A DNA stretch of 64,000 bases, taken from assembly GCF_015711605.1 (NCBI RefSeq), contig NZ_JABTEZ010000001.1:1268001-1332000 (forward strand), written 5' to 3'. Each line of letters opens with the position of its first letter. The stretch's first letter is position 1. Positions 41,678-49,998 of the stretch are shown in pieces. Made by a program: the position numbers and the translations under genes. The notes under the pieces were generated by a model. That model did no database searches, was not told the origin of the DNA, and worked only from the letters and a program-made list of their open reading frames with translations. The DNA comes from Planomonospora sp. ID67723. Its GTDB lineage: Bacteria; Actinomycetota; Actinomycetes; Streptosporangiales; Streptosporangiaceae.

Positions 41678-42931
41678 TCACGGCAACGGGAACATGCCGA
41701 TCCGGGCATGGTACTCGCGGCCGAGCTGGATTGTGTCACTACCGACCAGTAATCCACCTGGATGGGCGAGAAAGGCTTTGACGCCGATTCCGCGCTCCCT
41801 GGTGGGATTCCATGGCAGGGCCCGACCGGTGACCGGATGGATCGCCCCGATCCCCTGCCGTTCCACTGCGCCCGGTCCTGCGGAGTCGCTGCCCCGCGGG
41901 TTGTCGAGCCAGCGCTGGTGCCCGCCCACGTAGACGGCCGTCCCGGTCACCGCGACCGAGTAGAGCGAGTCGCCGCCGGTGAAGTTCACCCAGGTGGGCC
42001 GGACGGTGCCCCGGCCGCGGGTCTCGAAGCGTGCGGCGGTGTCGCACATCTTCCGCGGCCCGCCGGGGCCGCCGCTCGTGACGACCACGAAGTAGCTGCC
42101 GTCGGGGGAGAAGTCCAGACCCCTGACGTAGCTGGGGAAGGCGGGCATGCAGTCCGCCGCGTACGCGTCGGTCCGCCAGCCGGCGACCCGCGCGCGCGAG
42201 GCGCTCACGTCGACGAGGCCGAGCTGGGGGCGGGAGAGTCCGTCGAGGGTGGTGAAACTGCCGTCGACCGCCAGCCGCCCTCGGCTGAGCGCCATCGCGT
42301 ACACCTTGACCCGGGCGCTCCTCGGTGCTCCCGGTTTGATCGTGAAGTTCGGGTCCACGGCGCCGGTGACGGCGTCCACCCGGGCGAGAGCCGTACGGGA
42401 GACCCGGCCGATGTGGGTGAAGTCCCCTCCCAGATAGAGCCGGGAGCCGTGCCGGAGCATGCTCGTGACCGAGCCGCCGAAGGCGTGGGCGCCGAAGGTC
42501 GGCACCGGGGCGCCGTCGGCCAGCCGCAGACGGACCAGCTTGCGTGTCGTGCTCCCGTCGGTCGCCGTGAACCCGCCACCGGCGTAGACGGTGCCGCCGG
42601 TGCCCGGGGCGAGGGCGTGGACGGGGCCGTTGAGCTCCGGTGCGAAGTTCTGCAGGACCCGCCCCGTGGCCAGGTCGTAGGCGAAGATGTTGTCGCGCAT
42701 CAGGACCTCGGAGTTGCCGGCGTCGCTCACCTCACTGAAAGATCCGCCGACCACCACCGTGCCGCCCACCAGGGCGATGGCGTTGACGATCCCGTCGAGA
42801 ACATGGGGGGTGGTGTCCACCGGATTGGCCGAGACGACGCTGGGGTGTTCGACGGAGCCGGCTGCGGCGACGCCGCCGGGGACCGTCAGGAGCAGGGTCG
42901 CGGCCAGGACGGGAACGGTTCTGGCAAACAT
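41678..42931 (-). CDS. Secreted beta-propeller (delta-60-repeat-like) protein
   Basis: This 417-residue exported protein has an N-terminal Sec signal ([20 protein letters not shown], cleavage near residue 24) and propeller repeats built on [43 protein letters not shown] and [14 protein letters not shown]. Such repeats resemble delta-60 or NHL-like blades. The ligand is unknown. Its stop abuts the DUF4229 stop (TGATCA). Confidence 0.82.
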   Translation of the reverse strand: MFARTVPVLAATLLLTVPGGVAAAGSVEHPSVVSANPVDTTPHVLDGIVNAIALVGGTVVVGGSFSEVSDAGNSEVLMRDNIFAYDLATGRVLQNFAPELNGPVHALAPGTGGTVYAGGGFTATDGSTTRKLVRLRLADGAPVPTFGAHAFGGSVTSMLRHGSRLYLGGDFTHIGRVSRTALARVDAVTGAVDPNFTIKPGAPRSARVKVYAMALSRGRLAVDGSFTTLDGLSRPQLGLVDVSASRARVAGWRTDAYAADCMPAFPSYVRGLDFSPDGSYFVVVTSGGPGGPRKMCDTAARFETRGRGTVRPTWVNFTGGDSLYSVAVTGTAVYVGGHQRWLDNPRGSDSAGPGAVERQGIGAIHPVTGRALPWNPTRERGIGVKAFLAHPGGLLVGSDTIQLGREYHARIGMFPLP

Positions 42932-43009
42932 TCGCCAAGTTCTAGCAGACTCCTGGTAGTCACGTCGCTACTTTCCGTGGATTGTCCTGTCAGCCCTAGG
43001 CTTGTCCTC

Positions 43010-43738
43010 ATGACGCGCGCTTCGCTGGACAAGCAACCGCACGAGGTCGCCTCGATGTTCGATCGCACGGCCCGGCGCTACGACCTGATGAACGACCTTC
43101 TCTCCCTGGGGCAGGACCGGTTCTGGCGCAAGGCCACCGCGGCCGCGGTCGACGCCGGCCCCGGTGAGCTCGTGCTCGACCTGGGCGCGGGCACCGGCAC
43201 CTCGACCGACGCCTTCACCACGCTCGGCGCACGGGCCATCGCCTCCGACTTCTCGCTGGGCATGCTCCGCACCGGGGTCGAGAGGCGTGGCGGGTCGGGC
43301 CTGTCCGGTGGCGGGGTGCGCGGGGTCACCTTCGTCGCGGGGGACGCGCTGCGCCTTCCGTTCGCCGACGACAGCTTCGACGCGGTGACGATCTCCTTCG
43401 CGATCCGCAACGTCAGCGACACCGAGCAGGCGCTGCGCGAGATGCTGCGTGTGGCCAGGCCCGGTGCCCGTCTGGTGGTCTGCGAGTTCTCCCGCCCGAC
43501 GGTCAAGTCCTTCGACGTGGTCTACACGCAGTACCTGATGAGGATGCTCCCCGTCGCGGCCAGGGCGGTCAGCTCCAACCCCGACTCCTACGAGTATCTC
43601 GCCGAGTCGATCAGGGCCTGGCCGGACCAGGCGGAGTTCGCGCGGATCATCCAGCGGGCGGGCTGGGAGAGGGTCGCCTGGCGCAACCTCTCGCTCGGCA
43701 TCGTCGCCCTGCACCGGGGTTACAAGCCCGGCGCCTGA
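43010..43738 (+). CDS. menG: Demethylmenaquinone methyltransferase
   Basis: This 242-residue SAM-dependent enzyme of the UbiE/MenG family performs the last step of menaquinone synthesis. It shows [33 protein letters not shown] (SAM site), [15 protein letters not shown] and [20 protein letters not shown] 43010 begins the conserved N-terminus; the long open frame upstream overlaps the propeller gene as a shadow. It supplies quinone for the complex I genes downstream. Confidence 0.95.
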   Translation: MTRASLDKQPHEVASMFDRTARRYDLMNDLLSLGQDRFWRKATAAAVDAGPGELVLDLGAGTGTSTDAFTTLGARAIASDFSLGMLRTGVERRGGSGLSGGGVRGVTFVAGDALRLPFADDSFDAVTISFAIRNVSDTEQALREMLRVARPGARLVVCEFSRPTVKSFDVVYTQYLMRMLPVAARAVSSNPDSYEYLAESIRAWPDQAEFARIIQRAGWERVAWRNLSLGIVALHRGYKPGA

Positions 43739-43751
43739 GTCCGGGAGCGTC

Positions 43752-43812
43752 CGACGGGTTCGGGCGTCAGGAGGCCCGTCGGGTCCGACCCGAGGCGCCG
43801 TTGCCTCGGGTC
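43752..43812. terminator. Two consecutive hairpins after menG
   Basis: CGACGGG/CCCGTCG (43752-43758 and 43775-43781) is followed by the perfect 10-bp stem GACCCGAGGC/GCCTCGGGTC (43787-43796 and 43803-43812). They lie between the menG stop and the convergent hypothetical gene, and act as a likely double terminator. Confidence 0.7.
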
Positions 43813-43823
43813 CTCTTCTGTGG

Positions 43824-44333
43824 CTACCGCCGGAACTCGATGATGAGGACGTGCCCCCAGCGTCCGTGGGGGCGGACGGTCACCTCGGTGGCGAAGCAGG
43901 CGACCTTGATCTCGGGGATGTGGTCCGCGAACAGTTCGAGGCTCATCCCCGTCCTGCACCACAGATACATCTCCACCCGGCCGTCTCGGTGCGGGATGGT
44001 GCCGAGCACCAGCGGCAGCCGGCCCTGCGGGGTCCTGAGCGGGGCCGTCAGGCACAGCCTCTGGAAACGATGCCTGACGACCAGGCCGCGCACCCGCTCT
44101 CCCGCCGCCCGGCGGGCCGGCGGGCAGCCGACCGCGGCGACGAGCGGCAGCAGGTAGACGGGGATCCACCCGGGCCGGTCGGGCAGCAGGGAGACCAGGG
44201 AGAGGAGCCCGGAGCCGGTGATGATCTCGACGCGCCAGCGGATGATCCGCCCGGTCCAGGCCAGCGGGCCCCGCGCCGGGAGGACGGGCGGGTAGTGACG
44301 GTGGCCCGGCCGGTGGGGCGGGCCGCTAACCAT
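43824..44333 (-). CDS. Stand-alone TraB/FtsK N-terminal-like membrane protein
   Basis: This 169-residue protein has two adjacent hydrophobic helices (IITGSGLLSLVSLL and WIPVYLLPLVAAVGC) followed by VRHRFQRLCLTAPLRTPQGR, LPLVLGTIPHRDG and MYLWCRTGMSLELFADHIPE. This matches my memory of the N-terminal module of actinomycete conjugation proteins of the TraB/FtsK type, but it stops before any ATPase domain. Its ATG overlaps the upstream gene by 8 bases. It may be a remnant of an integrative element or an independent membrane protein. Confidence 0.6.
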   Translation of the reverse strand: MVSGPPHRPGHRHYPPVLPARGPLAWTGRIIRWRVEIITGSGLLSLVSLLPDRPGWIPVYLLPLVAAVGCPPARRAAGERVRGLVVRHRFQRLCLTAPLRTPQGRLPLVLGTIPHRDGRVEMYLWCRTGMSLELFADHIPEIKVACFATEVTVRPHGRWGHVLIIEFRR

Positions 44334-44706
44334 GGAAGCCGCCCGCGAGCCGCGGGCCTCCGGCCGTCCCCGCGAGAAGGGCCTTCCCTCTGCGGCTTCC
44401 GGTCCGGGTGAGGCGGTTCCCGGTGAGAACGCCTTTCCTGCCGGTCCTCCCCGTCGCGGTGAGGGGGGTGCCACCCTCGCCGCTCGGCAGGATCGGGATC
44501 TCCTCCTTGCCGCTGTCCGGGTCCTGGGCGGGCCGGTTGAACCGCGGGTCCCGGTACCGGCGGACGAAGAGGCTCGCCCTGGTCGCCTTCCAGCCGTTGC
44601 GCTCGGCGAATCCGTCGTCCTCGTCCCAGATCCTCTGGTCGGCCGCCTCGGTGAGGCGGTTCAGTAACCCCTTGCGGGGCTGTGGTGATGGAGTAGCGTT
44701 GGACAT
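44326..44706 (-). CDS. Hypothetical basic protein
   Basis: This 126-residue, charged protein has a short acidic start (LTEAADQRIWDEDDGFAERN) and a long, Gly/Arg-rich and probably disordered C-terminus. No family is recognised. It precedes and overlaps the TraB-N-like gene, so both probably belong to the same unit. The C-terminal part may be little more than open-frame drift. Confidence 0.5.
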   Translation of the reverse strand: MSNATPSPQPRKGLLNRLTEAADQRIWDEDDGFAERNGWKATRASLFVRRYRDPRFNRPAQDPDSGKEEIPILPSGEGGTPLTATGRTGRKGVLTGNRLTRTGSRRGKALLAGTAGGPRLAGGFHG

Positions 44707-45115
44707 GTTCCACGGCTCCTGTTCCCGTCGCTGATGAGATGAGGGGGCTGCGGGATTCCGGGCGGATGGGTCGCAGCCATCCGCCCGTTCGCGTGGGTGC
44801 CCGGTCCGAGGCGGGGCCCGGTCCGAGGCTCGATCCGGAGGGGCCTGGTCCGAGGCGGGCCCGGGGCGGGGAGGATCCCGGCCGCGTGAGGACCGTGCGG
44901 CTCCCCCGATCGAAGATTTCTCGCCCCTCTTGGCCACGTGCACCTCTTGTATCGGTCCGGGGTACTACTGTGAGGGTGTCCCTCAGGGATGTTCGATGCA
45001 ATTCCCGCTGGGATTACTTAAGGAATGCCCTCCGGAAGTTGTTTCAACCCTGTCGGTGAGGGTTGTGAGCTTGCGCAGCGGGTACCACTTGATGACTGTT
45101 CGTGAGGAGAGCTGA
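44707..45115. promoter_or_regulatory. Divergent region before the XRE regulator, with short repeats
   Basis: This 409-base interval has no supported gene. GGTCCGAGGC occurs three times (44803, 44820 and 44847). TGAGGG-TGT-CCCTCA (44971-44985) is a small dyad that could be an operator for the XRE protein. Bases 44940-45110 are less GC-rich and probably contain the promoter of 45116. Confidence 0.4.
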
Positions 45116-46003
45116 GTGGCGCGCGAAGTCAGCCCCACCGTCAGCCGACGCCGGCTCGCCGCAGAGTTGCGTCGACTCCGCGAGGACGCCCATCTCACCG
45201 GCGGCCAGGTGGCCAGGAGTCTGGGCTGGTCGACATCCAAGATCTCCCGGATCGAGAATGCGCAAGTGGGGGCGCAGAAGGACGATGTCGCCGCTCTGGC
45301 CGACCTCTACGGCTCGCCTCCGGAATGGCGCGACCTCCTGCTCGCCCTGTCGCTCGAGGCGGAGGAGCGGGGATGGTGGGAAGGCTATGCGGACGTGCTG
45401 TCGGAGTCCTACTCGACGTATATCGGCCTGGAGGCGGGCGCGGCTTCGATGGTGACCTGGCAGAGTCTCGTTCTGCCCGGACTACTGCAGACTTCCGCCT
45501 ACGCGAGGGCGACGATGAGGGGGGGACTGCCTTTCGTCACCCTGTCACCGGGTAAGGCGAACCGGATGATCTCACGGCTGGTCGATGTCCGGATACACCG
45601 GCAGAGTTTGCTGGACGATGATCCGCCGTTGCATTTCTCCGCGCTGATCGACGAATCGGCTCTCCGGCGCCGGTACGGCAGCGAAGAGGTGATGCGACAG
45701 CAGTTGCAGTACATTCTCGAACTCGCGAACCGCCCTCACGTCGCCGTGCGCGTGCTCCCCCTCAGCGCCGATCACCGGGCGATACCCGACCGCTTCGTGC
45801 TTCTGAGGTTTCCGGAGAGGGAGCGGCTGGGGAGCCTGCACGGTGATGTCGTCTTCATAGAGAACGCCTATGACGCCTCCTTCAGGGAGGACGAGGATGA
45901 GACCTACTACTTCGATCAGCTCTTCCGGCAGATGATGGAGGAGGCCCTGTCCCCGGAGGAATCTCTCGCCTTGATCGCGAGGGAGGCGCACCGCGAGAAC
46001 TGA
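45116..46003 (+). CDS. XRE-family regulator with DUF5753 (Scr1-type)
   Basis: This 295-residue protein has an N-terminal HTH (RRLAAELRRLREDAHLTGGQ, then GWSTSKISRIENAQVG) and the large DUF5753 domain (residues 100-285; GLEAGAASMVTWQSLVLPGLLQT ... SLHGDVVFIENAY). Such proteins are usually paired with DUF397 proteins in actinomycetes and behave like toxin-antitoxin-type regulators, as in the WhiJ system. GTG 45116 has GAGGAG upstream. Two DUF397 genes follow. Confidence 0.92.
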   Translation: MAREVSPTVSRRRLAAELRRLREDAHLTGGQVARSLGWSTSKISRIENAQVGAQKDDVAALADLYGSPPEWRDLLLALSLEAEERGWWEGYADVLSESYSTYIGLEAGAASMVTWQSLVLPGLLQTSAYARATMRGGLPFVTLSPGKANRMISRLVDVRIHRQSLLDDDPPLHFSALIDESALRRRYGSEEVMRQQLQYILELANRPHVAVRVLPLSADHRAIPDRFVLLRFPERERLGSLHGDVVFIENAYDASFREDEDETYYFDQLFRQMMEEALSPEESLALIAREAHREN

Positions 46004-46040
46004 ACGTGAATGATTTTTGACCTTCCGGCCGGGGTATGTC

Positions 46041-46063
46041 CTCCTTGCTCTCAGAGCAAGGAG
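46041..46063. promoter_or_regulatory. 23-bp palindrome covering a ribosome-binding site
   Basis: CTCCTTGCTCT-C-AGAGCAAGGAG is exact over 11-bp arms. The right arm contains AAGGAG, the ribosome-binding site of the DUF397 gene at 46069. It could be an operator for the XRE regulator or an RNA hairpin that hides the site. Confidence 0.65.
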
Positions 46064-46068
46064 TGGTG

Positions 46069-46263
46069 ATGGAGTCGGCGACCTCTGTAGAGATCGTGTG
46101 GCGCAAGAGCAGTCTCAGTGGCATGAGCAACGAGTGTGTCGAGGTCGGCGTCCTGGTGGACGGGCGCGTCGCCGTACGCGACTCGAAGGATCCGGAAGGG
46201 CCGTTTCTCATTCTGTCCCCCGGAACATGGAGTAATTTCCTTAAACATCTCCAATCAGCCTGA
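46069..46263 (+). CDS. DUF397 protein
   Basis: This 64-residue protein has the DUF397 pattern VWRKSSLSGMSNECVEVG, then VAVRDSKDPEGPFL and a final TWSNFLKHL. In Streptomyces, DUF397 proteins work beside XRE/DUF5753 regulators (as with WhiJ); the exact biochemical role is open. ATG 46069 with AAGGAG 5 nt upstream is preferred over the earlier ATG 46036. Confidence 0.9.
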   Translation: MESATSVEIVWRKSSLSGMSNECVEVGVLVDGRVAVRDSKDPEGPFLILSPGTWSNFLKHLQSA

Positions 46264-46269
46264 ATCAGG

Positions 46270-46294
46270 GCGTGAGGTACCTGGCGTCTCACGC
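46270..46294. terminator. Weak hairpin after first DUF397 gene
   Basis: GCGTGAG and CTCACGC (7-bp arms, 11-nt loop) lie a few bases past the stop. It is a possible terminator. Confidence 0.35.
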
Positions 46295-46452
46295 TTCACA
46301 ACGAGGGAATCCATAAAGTTACCCCTCCGTTGCTGATATGTTACACCGAGTGTTATGGATCATGCTCGGAGTGAGGCTCGGCTCGTGTAGAAGAGAAGGG
46401 TTTCTTTCAGCGCACCACTGCCGAGCAGGCTCCGACCACCTGTGGAGACCGC

Positions 46453-46659
46453 GTGACCATGTACAGCCCGGACGACGTCTCCTGGGTGAAGAGCAGCCTC
46501 AGCTCCACGAACAACGAGTGCGTGGAGGTCGCCCGTTCCACCGGCGGGCCTGTGTTCGTCCGGGATTCCAAGGACCCGGCCGGTCCCGTGCTGGCCTTCG
46601 CGCCGGGTGAGTGGCGGGCGTTCCTGGCAGGAGTGCGGAACGCCGAGTTCGACGTCTGA
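46453..46659 (+). CDS. Second DUF397 protein
   Basis: This 68-residue paralogue of the preceding protein contains DVSWVKSSLSSTNNECVEVA, FVRDSKDPAGPVLAFAPG and EWRAFLAG. GTG 46453 has GGAG 5 nt upstream; ATG 46459 is a possible alternative. A gap of about 190 bases with lower GC suggests its own promoter, so it may be regulated separately from its neighbour. Confidence 0.88.
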   Translation: MTMYSPDDVSWVKSSLSSTNNECVEVARSTGGPVFVRDSKDPAGPVLAFAPGEWRAFLAGVRNAEFDV

Positions 46660-46671
46660 GACCCGCTCGAC

Positions 46672-46713
46672 CGAAAACCCCCGCAGCCGTTCAGCGGCCG
46701 GCGGGGGTTTTCG
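46672..46713 (+). terminator. Rho-independent-type terminator
   Basis: A perfect 13-bp stem (46672-46684 with 46701-46713) encloses a 16-nt loop and ends in TTTTC. It lies a few bases after the DUF397 stop and would protect the reductase-nuo promoter from readthrough. Confidence 0.8.
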
Positions 46714-46786
46714 TGCGCCCGGCCTGGGCAGCGGCGAGGAGATCGAAGAGGGGGAGGCGATGAAGGTAAGTGATCGCTGAACCCGC

Positions 46787-46850
46787 CTGACATCAGGCCC
46801 CCGGAAGGCGTTAGACTGCCGCCCGACAAGTTTGTGAAGACCTTCACAAA
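46787..46850 (+). promoter_or_regulatory. Promoter and Rex operator of reductase-nuo unit
   Basis: TTTGTGAAG-AC-CTTCACAAA-type dyad at 46831-46850. Its core TGTGAAGACCTTCACA matches the Streptomyces Rex operator at 13 of 16 positions. Upstream, TAGACT (46812-46817) is a good -10, and CTGACA (46787-46792) a candidate -35 with long (19-nt) spacing, itself inside the palindrome GCCTGA-CA-TCAGGC. The operator lies just downstream of the -10, so Rex binding would block transcription. Confidence 0.78.
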
Positions 46851-46907
46851 GGAACGAAAGGCCCCTTACCCCGAGGCCGTCAAAGCGTGTAGGACAGGAC
46901 AGGTCCC

Positions 46908-48209
46908 GTGACCGTGCCAGCCGCCCCACAGCGGAGTCTCGCTGAGGCTGACGCCGACGTCATCGTCGTCGGCGCCGGGCCCGCCGGGTCGACGACCGCT
47001 TTTCATCTCGCACAGGCCGGACTGAACGTCCTGTTGCTCGAGAAGACCACATTCCCCCGTGAGAAGGTCTGCGGCGACGGGCTGACGCCCCGAGCGGTCA
47101 AGCAGCTCATCGCGATGGGGATCGACATCAACGCCCCCGGCTGGGTCAGGAACAAGGGCCTGCGCGTCGTCGGCGGCGGGCTCCGCTTCGAGCTCGACTG
47201 GCCGGAGCTGTCGAGCTATCCCGATTTCGGCCTGGTCCGCACCCGCCAGGACTTCGACGAGATCCTGGCGGACAACGCCGTGCGGGGCGGGGTCCGGCTG
47301 CTGCAGGGCGTCAACGTCACCGGCCCGATCCTCGACGAGCGCAGCGGGCACATCGTGGGCGTGACGGCCCGTGTCGCGGACGGAAGCGATGGTCCGTCAG
47401 CGGGCCGCACCGTAACCTACCGCTCCCGCCTCGTGGTCGCGGCCGACGGCAACTCCACCCGGGTCTCCCTGGCGATGGGGCTGCACAAGCGCGAGGACCG
47501 CCCGATGGGCGTCGCCGTACGGACCTATTTCACCAGTCCGCGCCATGACGACGACTACCTGGAGACATGGCTGGAGCTGTGGGACGGCGACCAGCTGCTG
47601 CCCGGCTACGGGTGGATCTTCGGGGTCGGCGACGGCACCTCCAACGTGGGCCTGGGACTGCTGAACACCAGCGATTCCTTCAAGGGCATGGACTACCGTG
47701 ACCTGCTCAAACGTTGGGTCAAGAACATGCCTCCGGAGTGGGGTTACACCGAGGAGAACATGACCACCCCGATCCGGGGTGCCGCGCTGCCGATGGCCTT
47801 CAACCGCCAGCCGCACTACACGCGGGGCCTGGTGCTGGTCGGAGACGCGGGCGGGATGATCAACCCGTTCAACGGGGAGGGCATCGCGTACGCGATGGAG
47901 ACCGGCCAGATCGCGGCCGAGACCATCGTCCAGGCGCTGGCCAGGCCCACACCGGCCCAGCGCGAGCGGGTGCTGCGGGCCTACCCGCAGATCCTCAAGG
48001 ACGCCTACGGCGGCTACTTCACGCTCGGCCGGGGCTTCGTGGAGCTCATCGGGCGGCGCGGGGTGATGAACTTCGCCACCCGCCACGCCCTGCCGCATCC
48101 CTCGCTGATGCGTTTCGCTCTCAAGCTGCTTGCTAATCTCACCGACCGGCGAGGCGATGCGTCCGACAGGATCATCAACGCTCTGTCCAAGGTCGCGCCA
48201 CCGGCATGA
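46908..48209 (+). CDS. Geranylgeranyl reductase family protein, probable menaquinone reductase (MenJ-like)
   Basis: This 433-residue FAD enzyme has an N-terminal dinucleotide fold (VIVVGAGPAGSTTAFHLAQ), TFPREKVCGDGLTPRAV, GDAGGMINPFNGEGIAYAME, and C-terminal AYGGYFTLGRGFVELIGRR. In M. tuberculosis the homologue MenJ saturates one isoprene of menaquinone. Its position between menG and nuo, behind a Rex operator, supports a quinone role. GTG 46908 starts the product. Confidence 0.9.
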   Translation: MTVPAAPQRSLAEADADVIVVGAGPAGSTTAFHLAQAGLNVLLLEKTTFPREKVCGDGLTPRAVKQLIAMGIDINAPGWVRNKGLRVVGGGLRFELDWPELSSYPDFGLVRTRQDFDEILADNAVRGGVRLLQGVNVTGPILDERSGHIVGVTARVADGSDGPSAGRTVTYRSRLVVAADGNSTRVSLAMGLHKREDRPMGVAVRTYFTSPRHDDDYLETWLELWDGDQLLPGYGWIFGVGDGTSNVGLGLLNTSDSFKGMDYRDLLKRWVKNMPPEWGYTEENMTTPIRGAALPMAFNRQPHYTRGLVLVGDAGGMINPFNGEGIAYAMETGQIAAETIVQALARPTPAQRERVLRAYPQILKDAYGGYFTLGRGFVELIGRRGVMNFATRHALPHPSLMRFALKLLANLTDRRGDASDRIINALSKVAPPA

Positions 48210-48247
48210 CCTCACAAAACATGCAAACCCGGAGCGAGCAGAGATGA
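48206..48247 (+). CDS. Possible mini-ORF linking reductase to nuo genes (first)
   Basis: ATG 48206 overlaps the reductase stop (ATGA) and opens a 13-residue frame, MTSQNMQTRSEQR. Its TGA overlaps the ATG of a second mini-ORF. It has no family and may be chance, but it resembles the coupled spacers further down the operon. Confidence 0.25.
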   Translation: MTSQNMQTRSEQR

Positions 48248-48327
48248 TCGCCCTGCCTAGACTTGTGAAACACACCACTGTGACGAGCTACGCGCCGGCG
48301 CGCGTGGAGATGGGAGAGGAGGCGTAG
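48244..48327 (+). CDS. Possible mini-ORF linking reductase to nuo genes (second)
   Basis: This 27-residue frame starts at ATG 48244 (MIALPRLVKHTTVTSYAPAR ...) and ends two bases before the nuoA ATG. It contains the nuoA ribosome-binding region (GGGAGAGGAGG). A translating ribosome would be delivered straight to nuoA. No known family. Confidence 0.3.
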   Translation: MIALPRLVKHTTVTSYAPARVEMGEEA

Positions 48328-48329
48328 CG

Positions 48330-48689
48330 ATGGAGCTGTACGCACCCATCCTGGTGCTCGCCGTTCTCGCGGCGGGATTCGCGATCTTCTCGGTGACGAT
48401 CGCGCCCTTCACCGGACCCAAGCGCTGGAACCGCGCGAAACTCGACGCCTACGAATGCGGCATCGAGCCCACCCCCCAGCCGGTCGGCGGCGGGCGCTTC
48501 CCGCTGAAGTACATGATCACCGCGATGCTCTTCATCGTGTTCGACATCGAGATCATCTTCCTCTACCCGTGGGCGGTCGCCTTCGACCAGCTCGGGATGT
48601 TCGGGCTGGTCGAGATGGTGCTGTTCATCGTCACCGTGCTCGTGGCGTACGCGTACGTGTGGCGCCGCAAGGGCCTGGACTGGGATTAG
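48330..48689 (+). CDS. nuoA: NADH-quinone oxidoreductase subunit A
   Basis: This 119-residue membrane-arm subunit of complex I has three helices. The loop [20 protein letters not shown] is the quinone-site loop that carries the conserved Cys. [19 protein letters not shown] is the second helix with its acidic residues. It begins the nuoA-N operon; nuoB follows after 4 bases. Confidence 0.96.
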   Translation: MELYAPILVLAVLAAGFAIFSVTIAPFTGPKRWNRAKLDAYECGIEPTPQPVGGGRFPLKYMITAMLFIVFDIEIIFLYPWAVAFDQLGMFGLVEMVLFIVTVLVAYAYVWRRKGLDWD

Positions 48690-48693
48690 GACT

Positions 48694-49245
48694 ATGGGAC
48701 TTGAAGAGAAACTCCCGAGTGGTTTCCTGCTGAGCACGGTCGAGCAGGTGGCCGGCTGGGCGCGCAAGAACTCGGTCTGGCCGGCCACCTTCGGTCTGGC
48801 CTGCTGCGCGATCGAGCTGATGTCGACCGGCGGTCCCAAGCACGACCTGGCCCGCTTCGGCATGGAGCGCGCCTCGGCCTCTCCGCGTCAGGCGGACCTG
48901 ATGATCGTCGCCGGCCGGCTCTCCCAGAAGATGGCCCCGGTCCTGCGCCAGATCTACGACCAGATGGCCGAGCCCAAGTGGGTCATCGCCATGGGTGTCT
49001 GCGCCTCCAGCGGGGGCATGTTCAACAACTACGCGATCGTGCAGGGCGTGGACCACGTCGTCCCGGTCGACATCTACCTGCCGGGCTGTCCGCCGCGGCC
49101 CGAGATGCTCATCGACTCGATCGTCAAACTGCACGACAAGATCCAGAACATGAAGTTCGGCGCGCACCGCGCCAAGCAGATCGACGAGCTCGAACTGCAG
49201 GCGCTCCGGACGCTGCCGCTGATCGACCAGGGGAACGCCAAATGA
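48694..49245 (+). CDS. nuoB: NADH-quinone oxidoreductase subunit B
   Basis: This 183-residue subunit carries cluster N2, the electron donor to quinone. The ligands are visible as [23 protein letters not shown] and [15 protein letters not shown]. Its stop overlaps a mini-ORF start (ATGA). Confidence 0.97.
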   Translation: MGLEEKLPSGFLLSTVEQVAGWARKNSVWPATFGLACCAIELMSTGGPKHDLARFGMERASASPRQADLMIVAGRLSQKMAPVLRQIYDQMAEPKWVIAMGVCASSGGMFNNYAIVQGVDHVVPVDIYLPGCPPRPEMLIDSIVKLHDKIQNMKFGAHRAKQIDELELQALRTLPLIDQGNAK

Positions 49246-49313
49246 GCCCCGGCGCGATGAGCGGGGCCGTCCGCGAGGCACGAGCGGCCCGCGCAGCGAA
49301 TGAGGAGTGGTGA
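49242..49313 (+). CDS. Linker mini-ORF between nuoB and nuoC
   Basis: This 23-residue frame begins at an ATG overlapping the nuoB stop and ends [16 protein letters not shown]. Its TGA overlaps a GTG that opens the four-codon frame VSDR, whose TGA (49322-49324) overlaps the nuoC ATG (49321). The DNA is 47/52 identical to the nuoG/nuoH linker. I infer translational coupling; the peptide has no known family. Confidence 0.45.
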   Translation: MSPGAMSGAVREARAARAANEEW

Positions 49314-49323
49314 GCGACCGATG
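49269..49323 (+). repeat. Linker repeat, copy 1
   Basis: Bases 49269-49320 match 56251-56302 at 47 of 52 positions, each ending exactly at the next gene's ATG. Confidence 0.85.
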
Positions 49324-49998
49324 AGCACCGACAACCTCCCCGGCGTGCCGGAGGAGCCGGTCGCCCGCCTGGGCATGTTCGGGGCCCAGGACTCCGGTGA
49401 CACCTCCGGTTACGGCGGCCTGGTCGTACGGCGGGCGCCCCGGCTGTCCACCCCCCGCCCCTACGGCGGCTACTTCGACGCGGTCGCGGACGCGCTGGAG
49501 CGCGCCCTCGGCGAGGAGCTCGCCGACGCGGTCGAGCGCGTGGTCGTGGACCGCGGCGAGCTGACCTTCCACGTCAAGCGCGAGCGCCTGCCGGAGGTCA
49601 TGCGGCACCTGCGTGACGACCCCGCGCTCCGCTTCGAGCTCTCGCTGGGCGTCTCCGGCGTGCACTACCCCCACCTGGAGGGGGAGGAGCTGCACGCGGT
49701 GTACCACCTGTGCTCGATCACGCACAACCGGCGCCTGCGCGTCGAGGCGTCCTGCCCGGACGCCGATCCGCACATCCCGTCGACCGTGTCGATCTACCCG
49801 ACGCACGACTGGCACGAGCGAGAGACCTGGGACTTCTTCGGGATCGTCTTCGACGGCCACCCGGCGCTGACCCGGATCATGATGCCGGACGACTGGGACG
49901 GCCACCCGCAGCGCAAGGACTACCCGCTCGGTGGCATCCCGGTCGACTACCGCGGCGCCGAGATCCCCCCGCCGGACCAGAGGAGGACCTACAAGTGA
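49321..49998 (+). CDS. nuoC: NADH-quinone oxidoreductase subunit C
   Basis: This 225-residue peripheral-arm subunit shows the signature [19 protein letters not shown]-like segment and the C-terminal [20 protein letters not shown], then [16 protein letters not shown] 49321 follows the linker repeat. ATG 49300 is in frame, but only adds residues encoded by the repeat. GTGA overlap with nuoD. Confidence 0.94.
   Translation: MSTDNLPGVPEEPVARLGMFGAQDSGDTSGYGGLVVRRAPRLSTPRPYGGYFDAVADALERALGEELADAVERVVVDRGELTFHVKRERLPEVMRHLRDDPALRFELSLGVSGVHYPHLEGEELHAVYHLCSITHNRRLRVEASCPDADPHIPSTVSIYPTHDWHERETWDFFGIVFDGHPALTRIMMPDDWDGHPQRKDYPLGGIPVDYRGAEIPPPDQRRTYK

Noticed and set aside
43824-46713. Active integrative element
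   Set aside because: No integrase, replication gene, complete TraB or att repeats seen; at most a remnant.
48261-48285. Possible third Rex site (CTTGTGAAAC) near nuoA
   Set aside because: Only one half-site; no TTCACA partner at the right spacing.
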